This document shows, piece after piece, positions 45,210 through 56,963 of a stretch of DNA of 64,000 bases (positions within the stretch are counted from its first letter, which is position 1; each line of letters begins with the position of its first letter). The notes under the pieces are model-generated. The model saw only the letters and a list, made by a program, of their open reading frames with translations, did not search any database and was not told the DNA's origin. The DNA is from Stenogyne calaminthoides (Eukaryota; Streptophyta; Magnoliopsida; Lamiales; Lamiaceae): positions 25,163,916-25,227,915 of the forward strand of contig JBBCBC010000017.1 in the NCBI GenBank assembly GCA_037126765.1, read 5' to 3'. The position numbers and the translations under genes are program-made.

Positions 45210-45313
45210 ACTTGTTGCACTGAAATATACAATTCGTTTACACTAAATTGTGCAACTTGTTGCATAGTTGTACGGTTCAGTGTAAAAAAGTTACATATTT
45301 CAGTGCAACAAGT
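45210..45313. mobile_element. 104-bp foldback element / MITE
   Basis: The 18-base ends ACTTGTTGCACTGAAATA and TATTTCAGTGCAACAAGT are perfect reverse complements, and the similarity continues, with mismatches, nearly to the centre. The whole would fold into one hairpin. No TSD found. It sits exactly at the end of the copia pol remnant. Confidence 0.7.
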
Positions 45314-45560
45314 TTTCTCATCCCACCTTAAGGTTGATTATTTGTAAGAGAGATTTCACAAGTTGGACGAAAAAAAAACCCCTACACAAAACCCGTTATG
45401 AAGTTTGTAAGCAGATCTATAAGTTAGTGAACTTGTAGATTGGGATAGAGTTTAATCACTATAAAAATCCATTGTACTGATCTTGCGAGAAGATCTATTG
45501 TAAAGTGTGCCTAACAATGAAAACTAAGGTGTCATTCCCCTGCTGATAGGGAAGAGTGGA
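45314..45560 (+). repeat. Y-type LTR fragment, left half
   Basis: Ends TGATAGGGAAGAGTGGA, matching the Y LTR at about 54723-54739, and resumes at 48971 after the gypsy-like insertion. Start not identified. Confidence 0.6.
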
Positions 45561-46040
45561 TGATTGGGTGTCATAATTGCTTGTATTTATGTGAAATTCA
45601 TGTCTAATTTGATAGGAATTCATGTTTTTATTGAACTAATTTCACTTAATTGTGCGCAAATGTGGAGAAATGTCTTGTTTTACTTATTTGTGTAGGAAAC
45701 GAGTGAAAATGAGCAAGAATGAAATAAAAACTGCTTTGATATAAAAGGAGATTTGAGAAGAGGATTAAACCACGTGAAGCTTCTCAAAAAGACGATCGTA
45801 ACAAAAAAAGAATCAACTCAATTGAAGTTGCAAAGGTCGAATGAGCAAAACAATAATGATCAGCTGATGAAAAATACTCCCTCGGCCCACTACATGAAAA
45901 TTGGGAACACGGCCCACGACATCATCATTTCTGGCCCAAATCATTAATTTTCGGCGGCCCAAAGCAGCAAGCAACTCCAAAGTTCATGGCTATTCAATTT
46001 TCAACTCTTTCATTATTTGGTCAACATTGGCAAGCCATGG

Positions 46041-47880
46041 TTTTTTTTTTTAGAAACTTCACTGTATATATTATTAATTTGCAAGAGAAGATACAAAAAA
46101 AGTTATGAAGGATCTCGTCATCCACCCATACACGGGGTGAGGTCAGAGTAAATGATAAGTGCTTAATTTCATCCATTTTGACCCCCTAATCTCACTTCTC
46201 TTGGTATATTTTTGTGCAAAATGGATCTCTTTTGATGTAATTTCTAAAATTGAACATATATGTTATAAATAACTATTTTAGGGCTTATTTTATGTTTAAT
46301 TTCAGCCATTAGTTATTTAATATTAATTGAGCTTACCAAGAATTTCCTATGAGAATATTTAACTATTCTTGCAACATATTTTATGGGCTTACAAGTTCTT
46401 ATTTGATGATTTACTGCAGCCCACACATCCTTAAAGAGCAGTCCAAGCCCAATACCACAATTAAGAAAAGGTGCAGCCCATTTGTCTTAGGAAAGGTAGC
46501 AGGCAAGCCCAAAACTTCATGAAGAAGAGAAGGAAACGCAGTAGCTGCGTCATTGAGAGAGAAGAAAGGAAACAACAGCGTTACTCATCTTTGTCTTCCA
46601 AGAGAAGAAATTGCAATCCCGTGGACATAATTCAGCCACCACGTCAACAGCAAGTCGGCGATGAAGACTACATCATTCTAGGGCAGAAATCTAGATAAGG
46701 TTAAATTTGTAGTGGTAACGACACGCTACCAGTAAACGAAAAAGATGCAAGATCGTCTGCCATCCTATTACTAAGTCTTGGTATATGCGAAATCTCAATG
46801 AACGCACTGTGCGACAGCAAGCTATGCACCAAAGTAGCCGTGTAGTCTTGAAACTCTTGGACGCCTGTCACTGCTCGGACGGTTGTGGAAGATTCAAAAA
46901 ATACCCGGACATTCGCATATCCCGCATCCACGCAAACAACATGCCATGATATAGGGCATTTATTTCAGGCATGAGGACTGATAATGGCTCCGATGTTGGT
47001 ATGGCCGCAACCACTTTAACCTCGCCTGTTGGCTGCTGGATAACAAAGCCCAGCCCATACTTACCTTGACTTGGGGCTACTGCCGCATCCACCTGAAGGT
47101 GGTACTCACAGCCTTGTAGAGTCTTGGCCAAGTGGTCCGGTCGTGGTCGACAGTCGCGTTACGCTGCCCAAGTGGGCTTGTGCCCGCTGGTACTCCTCCA
47201 GGAATGCGGTCGCTCGTAGGAAGTCTGGAGGTATCCAGTCTGTACGACCATGAGAATGAGCACAAATTACATTCCATGTTGCCCAAGCTCGGATCGTAAA
47301 TGAAGCTAATGCCTTGCGTCCGTAAAATGCTCGAATTACCTCACATCACTCCCTGAAAGAGAAGTCGTGAGTCTTCCTCAAAGCTGACCAAACTCCGTGT
47401 TCTTCCACATACATACTCCGCAAAGTGTGCATCGTAGTTCCATCCTTGCCACATTGGGGACAGCATGGCGCAACCGGTACGTTGTGTCGGGCTAAGTTTG
47501 CTGGCACAACTAGTGCTTCCCTCGACACCTGCCATAAGAAAATTTGTACCTTGGGAGGAACTGAAAACTTCCACAGTGCTCTCCGCTACTCCTCATCTCT
47601 ATATGAGACTGTGTTTGTCGGCTGGTCGAAAAACCCCAATAGCCAACTTATATGCGGACCGCACCGAAAAATACCGGTGGGCTCATATTTCCAGAATCTA
47701 GTGTCGGCAAAGGGATCTTGAGTATCGCATCCATCTCAAAAGATAGGACCTTGGCGCGAAGCTTCGCTTTATCCCATATCTGGCCTGTCAAGATAAAGTC
47801 TTTTACGGACGCTACCCATAACCCCCTTTACGAGAGGCAACCTGAATGAAGGTTCGGAATCCACGGGTCATCAAAAGGCT
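46041..47880 (-). pseudogene. LINE 3' end (post-RT, zf-RVT and RNase H domains), damaged
   Basis: Minus strand. From right to left: DDPWIPNLHSGC-like start (47870), DAILKIPLPTLDSG (about 47720), zinc-binding segment with PCCPQCGKDGTTMHTLR (about 47470-47410), then an RNase H domain: LQVDAAVAPSQGKYGLGFVI (about 47080) and ISHIPRLSNRMADDLASF (about 46770). This order is typical of plant L1-type LINEs. At the low end, an 11-base T run at 46041-46051 fits a 3' poly(A) tail on the minus strand. The stretch 46152-46690 begins TGATAAGTGCTTAATTTCAT, has no LINE coding and may be a further nested LTR piece. Several stops and shifts. The 5' end is truncated. Confidence 0.78.
46152..46690 (+). other. 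Possible truncated gypsy LTR inside the LINE remnant
   Basis: Starts TGATAAGTGCTTAATTTCAT, the style of many Tat-type LTR starts, and interrupts the LINE 3' region. No clear end or TSD, so this is a guess from look alone. Confidence 0.3.
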
Positions 47881-48970
47881 GAATAGATTCCCCTTCACCT
47901 ACTCGCCATCTAACAACACCAATAGATAGATTTTATTGCTTTCTAGAGTAGATTTCTTTGAATTTCAAGAGTTAAGTAAAGATTCAATGTGTAATCACTC
48001 TATTAGGTTACTTCTATCCCTTTGTTCTATTCCTTTTAATTGTTTTCTTTGGTTTAATTTCAATGTTATTGGATATATATTTTCTATTGCTTATGGGTTC
48101 CATTGAAATCATGATTGGCTAAATTTTCTTGTGTTTGGGGGTTCGGAATTATGAGGGTATTAATTGTTTTGATTATGGATGTTTACTTTTATTGATGGTT
48201 CTTTCATTAGATTGGAGGAATTTATTGGTTCAATTTGGTTGGGTATTTCTATTAGCTTGTGTGTTGAACCATGTTTATCGCAATGAGAGTCGGGTAAACG
48301 TGCTAAGACGTACAGGTGTGAGTCTTAACAATCGGATTTGAGTTTTTATGTCCTATTGCAACGAGAGTTGGGTAGATGCATTAGAATCCCCTCTAATTTA
48401 CATTTACCTCGTGAGTTAACACCTTGAGTGGGAAGTGAAGAGATTATAGGAGTGTGAACCTTATTATACAAGTGGAAAAACACGAATAAGGATCAGTTAG
48501 TTAGTTAGAGGACCTTAATCGTTTGATTTCCTGGGTTAGAAAAGGTAAATTCTCCTCTCGATCTTAAGATTTTAAAAGACGTAGTACTATAGGCTTATCC
48601 AGTACGGGTGATACGATTTATTGTGATTGCTCTTATAAACGACCAGATATAGAAGTGAGCTCCATAATAGGACTTTCGTTGATCACCTCATAAGGAAAAA
48701 CACCCGGACACCACTTCTCACCATTTGAATTCGTATTAGTTGCTTTCTTGTTTGCTCGTTTTGTTAATTGTTACATTTCTTAGTTAATTGCTCTTGTTTA
48801 TTTGATATTTAGAACTTGTCTTACTTGAAAAAACATGATTTGCACTATACTACGCGCCAACACATAGCTATGAGGTTATACTATAGTCTCTAGTCCCTTG
48901 GATCGATATTTAACCCGACATGCAACGACCTTCCTTCACTTGGGAAGTAGGTGTTGTAAAACACGTGTCA

Positions 48971-49383
48971 GTGGACGTAGGAGTTTTCTCCAAACCACTA
49001 TAAACATTGTGTGCTCTTTATTGTTTTTGATTATCTGTCATTACTCATCTGCATAAAAAACAAGTATACATAGTTCATCGGATCAGACAAGACATCAAGT
49101 CTACTGATCTTTGTTCAAAATACTGAGCTGATTTAGAAAAGATTTCAACACGAGTTAAAGCTTCTGCACATCAGTAAGCTTGATAGACATCCAACTGATA
49201 AACTTTCTAAGTTGTCAGTAGGTTGGATATAAGACCCAGTTGATTCTACACACGCACTTTCTTAGTATTACTTGAGGCGACTCATCTGGTTGCCGATCTC
49301 ACACTAAGAACACGAACATTTTGAAAGTCTATTCACCCCTCCCCTCTAGACTTTCACCTCACTGAACTCGTTCGGGACCTACA
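48971..49383 (+). repeat. Y-type LTR fragment, right half
   Basis: Shares GTGGACGTAGGA, a CACTATAAA...TTGTGTGC block, ATTCACCCCTCCCCTCTAGA and GTTCGGGACCTACA with the Y LTR at 54734-55173, in the same order. Ends at 49383; no PBS follows, so it is a solo or truncated LTR. Confidence 0.8.
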
Positions 49384-51959
49384 TCCTCCTATAACGAAGA
49401 TGTAACCCCTTGTGGTGTTTATGTTCTTGGAGTTTGAAATCCAATTTACATTTGTGTACTCTTCAAGTACAACTAGATATCTCATAAAACATACACATTG
49501 GAGTTGAATCAAGTAGCTTAATAACATTAATAGCTCACTCGAATCGTGAAAGCTTGAATAACAACACTAGTCAGCTGACACTAAAAAAACTGAGCACCCT
49601 AATCACCACTTTTCAATGCTTGATGTAGAGACTTCATTTCCCACATTCAAGTTGATAATCCTTTTAAAATTCACCAAATTTGGACAAAAACTCGAAACAC
49701 ATTAGAAAAATCAAATGTTTTGAATTCACAATTAATGAATGAAAGTGTGAGTGGGTGTTTTTCATAAATGTGTAAAATTTGTAACATATGACACAACAGT
49801 AAATAACGAAAGACTTAAAAACACGTACAAATTGTTTCAAAAAATTTTATATAAACTAAATTAATTTGTGTGTGTCTCAAGACGAAACTATTTACTATAT
49901 CAAGTAGTGACACACAAATAGATCTTGTACAATGACTATAAGATCTAGAAAGAGTTTAGTCTAATATTTTACACAACCAAATGAACTATTCTATGGACTT
50001 GAGATTGATCTCCTTTGATCTTAATTAGTCTTAGAACAAAACCAATTGTTGCTTGAAATGTGATAGAACTTCTGCAACCTAAACACGAGAATAACCACAT
50101 ATCAATCTAGATGTACTAGTTAACTCAATAAACTGATACTTGTTTATTTCGCTAACGAATTACTCTTGTTTCTCCAGTCCTCAACCTTCATATCTTCATG
50201 ATTCGTAAAGACAAAATAGAGCCCAATATTACTAAGAATGTAGTTACCCTATGAGTAATAAAAAGATGAAGAAAACAATAACACCAACTTCGTAAGATAA
50301 TACTTTTAAGTTGATACTTGTTTGTTTCGCTTATTTTGATGATCTTTGCGCTTGTATATATAGGTAGCGCACACAACTGCAATATTAACCACTAGTCTGG
50401 AAGGACTTAGAAATATTCATTCTACTAACTACCTCACTCTTCGAAACTACACCGCATGACCTGGAGTCTTCTAGGTCTTCATTCAGCATTCAAAGACATT
50501 AGGAACAACATATAAACTAGTGTTAGGAGAAAGGACATTTTCAGATGTTCAAAAATGTTGTCCAACATATTGTACAACAAACTACTACATCAACAATGAA
50601 ATTAACTTTTCTATTGTTGGACCTCAAATCAGAAATTTTATTGTTCCAGACACATCCAAATCGAGGCTTTAAAAACCACCATATACTCGTAAATAATTCT
50701 CAAACAAATTATACGAGTTAAACCACAGTATGTACTCTCAAGCACTAGTCATCAAATCTCAAATTTAATACCATTGATTAAGGACTATGGTCCAAGAGAT
50801 TCACATATAATTAATACACAACTCATCCCAAAAATACATCTTGACTTTAAAAAGGGGCGGGAATAGGCAGGGCCGAGCTAGAATTCTTGTTGGAAGGCCT
50901 GGACCTGATACATAGTTGTTAAGCTCAAGTTTAGCTTGTTGCGTTTGATAGGCATTTTTGTAAGCTTAAATTTGACTTTTTTAATAAACGAGATGGGCCT
51001 TGAAGCTTGTTTAAAGCCTTTTTAGACTTATCTTGTCATATATATAAAATTTAAAAATAATTTCATTAATGTTTTGATTATAAGATCTGTTTATTTTTCT
51101 TCCACTTTTAACAAGATTTAAGATTTATTGATTAGTTAGTTGGGCTTTTCTACAGCCAGGATGACTTTCACTCTTCCAGACGTCAAAGACCCAATAAAAA
51201 ATTAACACATCATCTAAATTTGCATGAATAAATTAATTAAGTTTATGAAAAAAAAATCGAAATATCCTTATAATATTTAAAAAAAAAATACAAATGTACT
51301 TTTTACTTTCAATACAAATTTATGTTTGAGAATTGATCACTTTTTACATTCAATACAACTAATTAAAAAAAACAAGCCTTATTTTTCAAATTGAAATATT
51401 GCTCTATTTTAATTAAAAGGTACTACTTCGCCATGAATATCACACTACTCCATTTTTTTTAAAGAAAAATTAGGGCTTTCGTCTGAGATGGTTGATTAAA
51501 ATACTAATAATTTTTTCAATTTTAATTATTAATAAAAATATTTTACTTTAAATATAAATTGTTAATAGGAATAGATGCGCAATTTTACCATTAATATTTT
51601 TTAATTATTATAAATTGAAATAATATTTTTGTCATTTTATATTTGTTAATTTAATTTATTAGTAGGTGATGCAACGTGATTGCAATATGCATATTGCAAA
51701 CGCTCTAATGTAAAGTGCAATCATTTAAAAAAAAGATTATACGTTGGATCATCAATCCAATGATATTTAATGAATTTTCTGATGTCATGATGGGTGAACG
51801 TTTTTTCCGATCAGTAGAATAGCCCTAGTTAGTTTATTTAAATTAAAAACTCGTTTAAATATATACATAATCTTACTAATATAAAAAAAAATAGTGAGTG
51901 TATATATATATAAATAATAATAGAAATTGACATACATATAGAAATCATTGAATTTCCCC
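49384..51959. other. AT-rich spacer, no supported gene
   Basis: No coding sequence recognised. A TATA-like TGTATATATAGG at about 50355-50366 and a related minus-strand signal hint at an old LTR around 49440-50400, but no ends were found. From 50880 the sequence becomes AT-rich without structure. Confidence 0.5.
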
Positions 51960-52545
51960 CCCAAAATTATTGACAAATTGGGAAACGAATATTTGAAATA
52001 AATATTAATAAATTATAACGGGTTGAGAAAAATCGTTGGGAAAAATATGTAGTATATTCTCACAAACTCTAATGTTAAATTGGAAAACAAGTATTTTTAA
52101 ATAAATATTAATAAATTATAATGCATTGAAAAAAATCTTTGGAACAAATATGTATGGAATAAATATTAATAAATTATAATGAATTGAGAAAAATCTTTGA
52201 AAAAAATATGTAAAATATTTTCACAAACAGTAATGTTAAATTGGGAAACAAATCATTGAAATATGGAAAATATTTTTGAAGTAAGTATGTATGGAGTAAA
52301 TATTAACAAATTATAATGTATTAAATTTTTTTTTTTGAATAAATATTAACAAATTATAATGAATTGAGAAAAATTTTGGAAACAATTAATATGTAGAATA
52401 TTTCCACAAACACAAATTGGGAAATAAATTTTCGGAATATGTGAACAATCTTTGGAATAGATATGTATGGAATAAATATTAACAAATTATAAAGGATTGG
52501 GAAAAAACTTAAAAAAAATATGTAGAATATTTCATCTTAAATTTA
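51960..52545. repeat. AT-rich irregular tandem repeat
   Basis: The motif AATAAATATTAAYAAATTATAA recurs six times (about 51998, 52103, 52159, 52296, 52338, 52471), followed each time by GAATTGAGAAAAATCTTTGG and AATATGTAGAATATTT-like blocks. Spacing varies from about 40 to 140 bp, so units were partly deleted. Confidence 0.8.
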
Positions 52546-53572
52546 ATCTCAACCATATATCTAAATATTTAAAAAAAAATCTCAACCTTATATATTAAAT
52601 TCTAAGTTCCATAAGTTTCAATTTTATAAGTATTATTACATTCTCTTCTTTTGTCTAATTGTTATTTTACAATTCTCATTTGTTTGTCATACCATTTCTT
52701 GTGTCTCTTTCTTTTTCTTATTCAAAGGATAAGTTTAGTAAATTTGTATTTTGCATCTAATGCTTTGGTGAGATAATTCTTCACTACATATAAATATTAT
52801 AGTTTATATTGATTTATGTGCTAAACAATTTGTGTTGTTTAATGATTTCGGTTCCAAGTAATATTCACTAAAATTGCAGATTTATTATATTTAAAGTATA
52901 CTTATATGATTTTTTTAATATCTGTATTTCATATAAGATTCTTAATTTTTTTTGTTGCTTTAAGGATTTCTGTTTTGCATGTTCTTATTTTACATCTAAT
53001 GATCCGGTAAGATAATTTTCATAAATATATCAATCTTATAGTTAAGTTGAATTTTGAATTTTCCAATAACATCAAATGTTTTTCGTTTTTATGTTAACTT
53101 TAAATTATCGAGAAACTAATACTTTTTCTAAAAAAAAATGTCATTAATAAAAAAATGTCTCTTCAGAATGAAAAAATACTTTAATATGAATACTTATAAA
53201 ATTTTGATACAAATTAATTGTGCAATCATAACCGTGTATCGCACGGGTTTAGTTACTGGTTTGTTGAAACGACCGAGCTAAACCGAGCTTTAATAGGCCG
53301 GGACGTAGACCCCTGTTGGATTGTCTGACATGTTCACACTCGTACTCTTAAAATAATTTTTTCCCAACAAATAATGCCGAGTCAATTTTTTTAAATAAAC
53401 TTCAAAACAGAATTTGAGTTCTCAAACATAAAATATTTTATCTCAAATTAAATTTTAAATTTATATCCACAATCATAAGATCCAAAATTATGAAATATTA
53501 TAATCCAAAAAATTAATCGGCCCAAAATTCAACTAATTTGGTCCGAATGAGATTTGGCGCAATAACCAAACC
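52546..53572. other. AT-rich spacer, possible Helitron end
   Basis: No coding. Contains the candidate Helitron end at 53232-53259; otherwise nothing recognised. Confidence 0.5.
53232..53259 (+). mobile_element. Candidate Helitron 3' end
   Basis: A short hairpin CCGTG-TATCG-CACGG followed 10 bp later by CTGG (fits CTRR) then T. Plant Helitrons end in a GC-rich hairpin just before CTRR and insert between A and T. The 5' TC end was not located, and the stem is only 5 bp. Confidence 0.3.
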
Positions 53573-53614
53573 GTTGGTCCCGGTGCAAATGAGTCTTACA
53601 CGTGTATGGGGGGG
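53573..53614 (-). repeat. 42-bp stub of an S LTR right end
   Basis: GTTGGTCCCGGTGCAAATGA followed by ACACGTGTATGGGGGGG is the outer end of a minus-strand S LTR, cut within the G-tract of the G-box hairpin where the Y LTR begins. Confidence 0.85.
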
Positions 53615-55173
53615 TGTTGGGAAATTTGAATTAAGTTTTGATGGAAGTTCCAAAATAGGTTGTAATAGGACCAGTCAGATCTGTTAGCTAAATGATGATT
53701 TAGAATCAGATTAAGAAGACCAGCTGAAATGTATAGATAGCTGATGTAAAAGATAGGTCACATATTGAGGGGGAACTCAATATGTATATCTCAGGTCAAA
53801 ATATCAGATGACCAGATAAGGTCAGATGATCAGAAGACTAAACAAGTCAGAAGACAAGCAGGAGTCAGATGATCAGGTAAAGACATAAGCTCAAATTCAG
53901 AAGACCTGAAGATCAGATGACTCAAGAAGACCAGAAGACCAGAAGACCTACATCAGCCTAGTCTGCAAGTTGTGCTAAGACAACCTGCATCAGAAGACTC
54001 TATCAGGTAGACTGATCAGTTATCTGATCTGGTCAGCTCACTCCTGGTATCAACTAAATGTTACACCAGATCATACGTATCTTCGACAAAAAGATTGTCA
54101 AACTTTATTTGGTAGAACAAACGCTGAAGTGCTGTACTTGTTAAACCAATAAAAGCACGACACGTACGTTAAAAGGCTGACACTTCGGGATTCGGCGCTG
54201 CAAAGTCAAAATGGCTACAAAAGACACTATTCACGCTTTCGGCCATGCCGTCCCTGAGCACGTCAAATCAATCCTGCAAATCTACCAAATATGGCCGGAA
54301 ATTCAAATTGCTCTCCAACGGCTCTTTGATTTCGAGGTCTATATATATGGGATTACTCTTCATAGTGAGTACGACGGAAATTATCAAGAAGCTCATACTA
54401 TAGCCAAATTTCCGCACAAAGAACACAACCTTGAAGATTATTTTCTAAGTGTTCATCCCATAGTTCTTAGCACAAATATCTCATCCTCTAGCTTTTAGGC
54501 TACACAAATACTAGGATAGATTTCGAGTTGGAACAAACAACAAATCTTACCCAAACCCAAAGTTAGGTTAAGTTTGTTTTGCAAGATTTCAGACTAGGGT
54601 TTCTAGTTCTGATTTCTGGGATCGGTTGAGTGAGAACTCTATAAATATCTGTTGTGTAATGTGTTGGACTAACACAATAAACTAAGTCCAAGTTGGTTAA
54701 GTTGGTTAAGTTGGTGCCCCTTGTGATAGGGAAGAGTGGACGTAGGACTGGTTGTCTGAACCACTATAAATCTTGTGTGCATTTACTTGTTTGATTAACT
54801 GTTTTACACTATTGCACACAACTTGATTAAATCTGCATACATATTCTGAGTTAGGATCAGCTTGCACCAAGCTACTGATCTAATCATATTAACTCCATAG
54901 TCAGCTGATTGAAAACAACTTCAGAATCTGATTTGTTATTAACTGGTTTTTCACACGGGTATAAACTAGCTTCCGAACAATCAGTTAAACTGATAGACAC
55001 CGAACTGATCTGCCCTCAGGCGATTAGTAAGTTGGATATCAGTCCAAACTGATTCACTTGAACTCTGATCAGGCAAACTGCAATCATACCTGATTTGCAC
55101 GAAAAAGTTTCAGAAGTCTATTCACCCCTCCCCTCTAGACTTCTGCCCTCACAAAACCCGTTCGGGACCTACA
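53615..55173 (+). repeat. LTR of element Y (1559 bp)
   Basis: TGTTGGGAAATTTG to GTTCGGGACCTACA. Contains GGTCAGATGATCAGAAGAC-type minisatellite units (about 53815-53960), a TATA box TCTATATATATGG at 54339-54350, and a block shared with the X LTR (CCAAACCCAAAGTTAGGTTA, about 54553). Confidence 0.88.
54339..54350 (+). promoter_or_regulatory. TATA box of element Y LTR
   Basis: TCTATATATATG within the LTR, about 830 bp before its end. Confidence 0.6.
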
Positions 55174-55175
55174 AG

Positions 55176-55187
55176 TGGTATCAGAGC
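55176..55187 (+). promoter_or_regulatory. Primer-binding site of element Y
   Basis: TGGTATCAGAGC two bases after the LTR end; initiator tRNA-Met type. Only one copy, unlike family S. Confidence 0.93.
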
Positions 55188-55310
55188 AGTGGTTCTACGG
55201 ACCACTGGCTTTGAATATCATCGGTTCTTGAGGATGAACCTTTGTGGTCACTTGAACTGATCTTGAAAAACCTTTTTCAAATCTCATTTGTTTTTAAACT
55301 CACGATCAGC

Positions 55311-56161
55311 ATGGATAATACTTCGGCTATGTATCATGATTTGCCTAAATTTTCCATTGATGAGTATGCAGACTGGACGATATACATGAGCAACCATCTG
55401 GGATCAATAAGCAGCAGGATGATGAAAGTTCTTGAACGAGGACCCATCATCATCTACCATGACAACCCAGCCGTAGGAGATGATCCAGACTTTCCAGTTG
55501 GAAGCCTTGTCAGAAAGAGTCCTGCCCTGATGGATGCTGAAGAGAGAAAGATGTACACTCTGGATACGATAACCAGACACATAATCATGAAGACGATGGA
55601 CAAGATAACCAGAGAAAAGATAAAGTATCTCAAGACAGCCAAACAGATGTGGGATACGCTTGCTGAAATGTGTGTAGGAAATGATCTGATTAAAGATAGC
55701 AGACTGCAAGCTGAACTGGTGAAATTTGAGAAACTTAAGATGCTACCAAATGAAACCATCAATGAGCTCGATGGAAGAATCACCATGTAAGTCAACAAGC
55801 TATGGGAACTTGGACGAGAAATGTCAGATAAAGACATCAACTACAAGATCTTGAGATCTCTGACTAAGAAGTGGGATATGAAAGTCACAGTAATAAAGGA
55901 TTGTCAAGATATTGCTAAGATGAAGCCAAGAAACATGTTCCTGGGTCTTAAAGCCCATGAGTTCGATCTGATCGAAAGAGGGCAAGAAGAAGAAGATGAG
56001 TCGCCTGCTGAAGCCACACCTGCCACATCAAAATCAGTTGCATTCAAAGCAGCCAGCAGCAACTCGAGTCTACTGAACCTGTTGGAAATATTATAAGCCA
56101 AACTGAACAGATTGCTTTGCTAACCAGAAAACTTGAAAAATATAACATTCAACTTGGTAAG
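55311..56161 (+). pseudogene. gag: gag of element Y, N-terminal part
   Basis: MDNTSAMYHDLPKFSIDEY starts a copia UBN2-type gag. KQMWDTLAEMC and KFEKLKMLPNETI are visible before TAA at 55788-55790; the frame then continues in step (VNKLWELG, KILRSLTKKWDMKV) after the stop. It reaches EEEDESPAEATP and is cut before any zinc knuckle. The in-frame stop suggests a single point change. I chose the second Met of the longer frame because it fits the family start and follows the leader; the upstream 23 codons are leader sequence. Confidence 0.85.
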
Positions 56162-56963
56162 CGTTGGTCCCGGTGTAAACGAGTCTCACACGTGTATGGG
56201 GGGGGAATACAATTGTTCAGTGTTTTTAAAACTTTTTCTTACAGAGGTCAGCTTGGGTCAGATAATCCTGAAGATTAGGTTCTGAGAAGCACAGATTGCT
56301 CTGAGTCAAAGTCCACTGAGACAGTGATCCTGAGCTGCTTTCAGATACCTCAGATAATCCCAACTGAGTCCTGAGTGTCAGAGATCCTGAGTTGCTTGGA
56401 TCAGATAACTAACTTACTGAATCCTCAGAAGAGAGTTTAGTTTGGTAACTATCTGTTCTAGCTACTCAGTCGTGTGGAATGGTTGGCCCTTTAGTTTATA
56501 CTCGTTTTAAGCTTTGCTGAAAACCTTCCCTTTATGAATTAGTGATTAAGCTGTGATTCAATTACATGCAACTTCAGTGGATTGATTCCAACTGAATATC
56601 AGTGAAAAGTATGCTTTAAAAAACAAGTCAATGCAACAGTTAAGCACATATAAGGAAAGCAATAAAGAACACAACAATTATAGTGGTTCAGAGACTCAAG
56701 CTCCTACATCCACTCTCTCTGATCCTCGGAGAAATTCACTATCAACTTCTGAGCTTTCTGACTACCTCGCGTAGTTTACATACTCAACTCTATTACGAGT
56801 TTTTCGACTACTCCACGTAGTTTACTTACTCAACCCGACCTTGAGCTTTCTGACTACCTCCGTAGTTTACTTACTCAAACACAAACAAGCTTTCAGACTA
56901 CCCCTGTAGCTTACTAACTTCTCCTCTAGAGTTTTCTGACTACTCCGCGTAGTTTACTAACTC
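56162..56963 (-). repeat. Array unit 1, partial S LTR
   Basis: Outer LTR end CGTTGGTCCCGG (first base changed from T), G-box hairpin region (56188-56215, one arm decayed to CAATTG), then LTR through the CCGCGTAGTTTACTAACTC block, where it joins gag. Contains no TATA box because the left part of the LTR is absent. Confidence 0.88.

Larger units (their letters stand above)
45561..48970 (+). mobile_element. Gypsy-like solo LTR containing a LINE remnant
   Basis: Starts TGATTGGGTGTCATAATTGC and ends AAAACACGTGTCA, flanked by GTGGA at 45556-45560 and 48971-48975. Removing it restores the Y LTR order GAAGAGTGGACGTAGGA, as at 54731. The style (TTTATGTGAAATTCATG start, ACACGTGTCA end) suggests a Tat/Athila-type gypsy LTR, not certain. 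Internal insertions (46041-47880) explain its length of 3.4 kb. No gag-pol of its own. Confidence 0.75.
53615..56161 (+). mobile_element. 5' part of copia element Y (LTR, PBS, gag)
   Basis: A complete LTR, PBS and the first part of gag are present; the rest of the element is gone and the gag runs straight into a minus-strand S LTR at 56162. Different from family S in LTR ends and gag sequence but with the same PBS. Confidence 0.88.

Noticed and set aside
47071..47721. Plus-strand frames of 60-98 codons
   Set aside because: Antisense of the LINE zf-RVT/RNase H region, whose minus-strand domains are recognisable.
55404..55840. Overlapping 101- and 128-codon minus-strand frames
   Set aside because: Antisense shadows of the Y gag.
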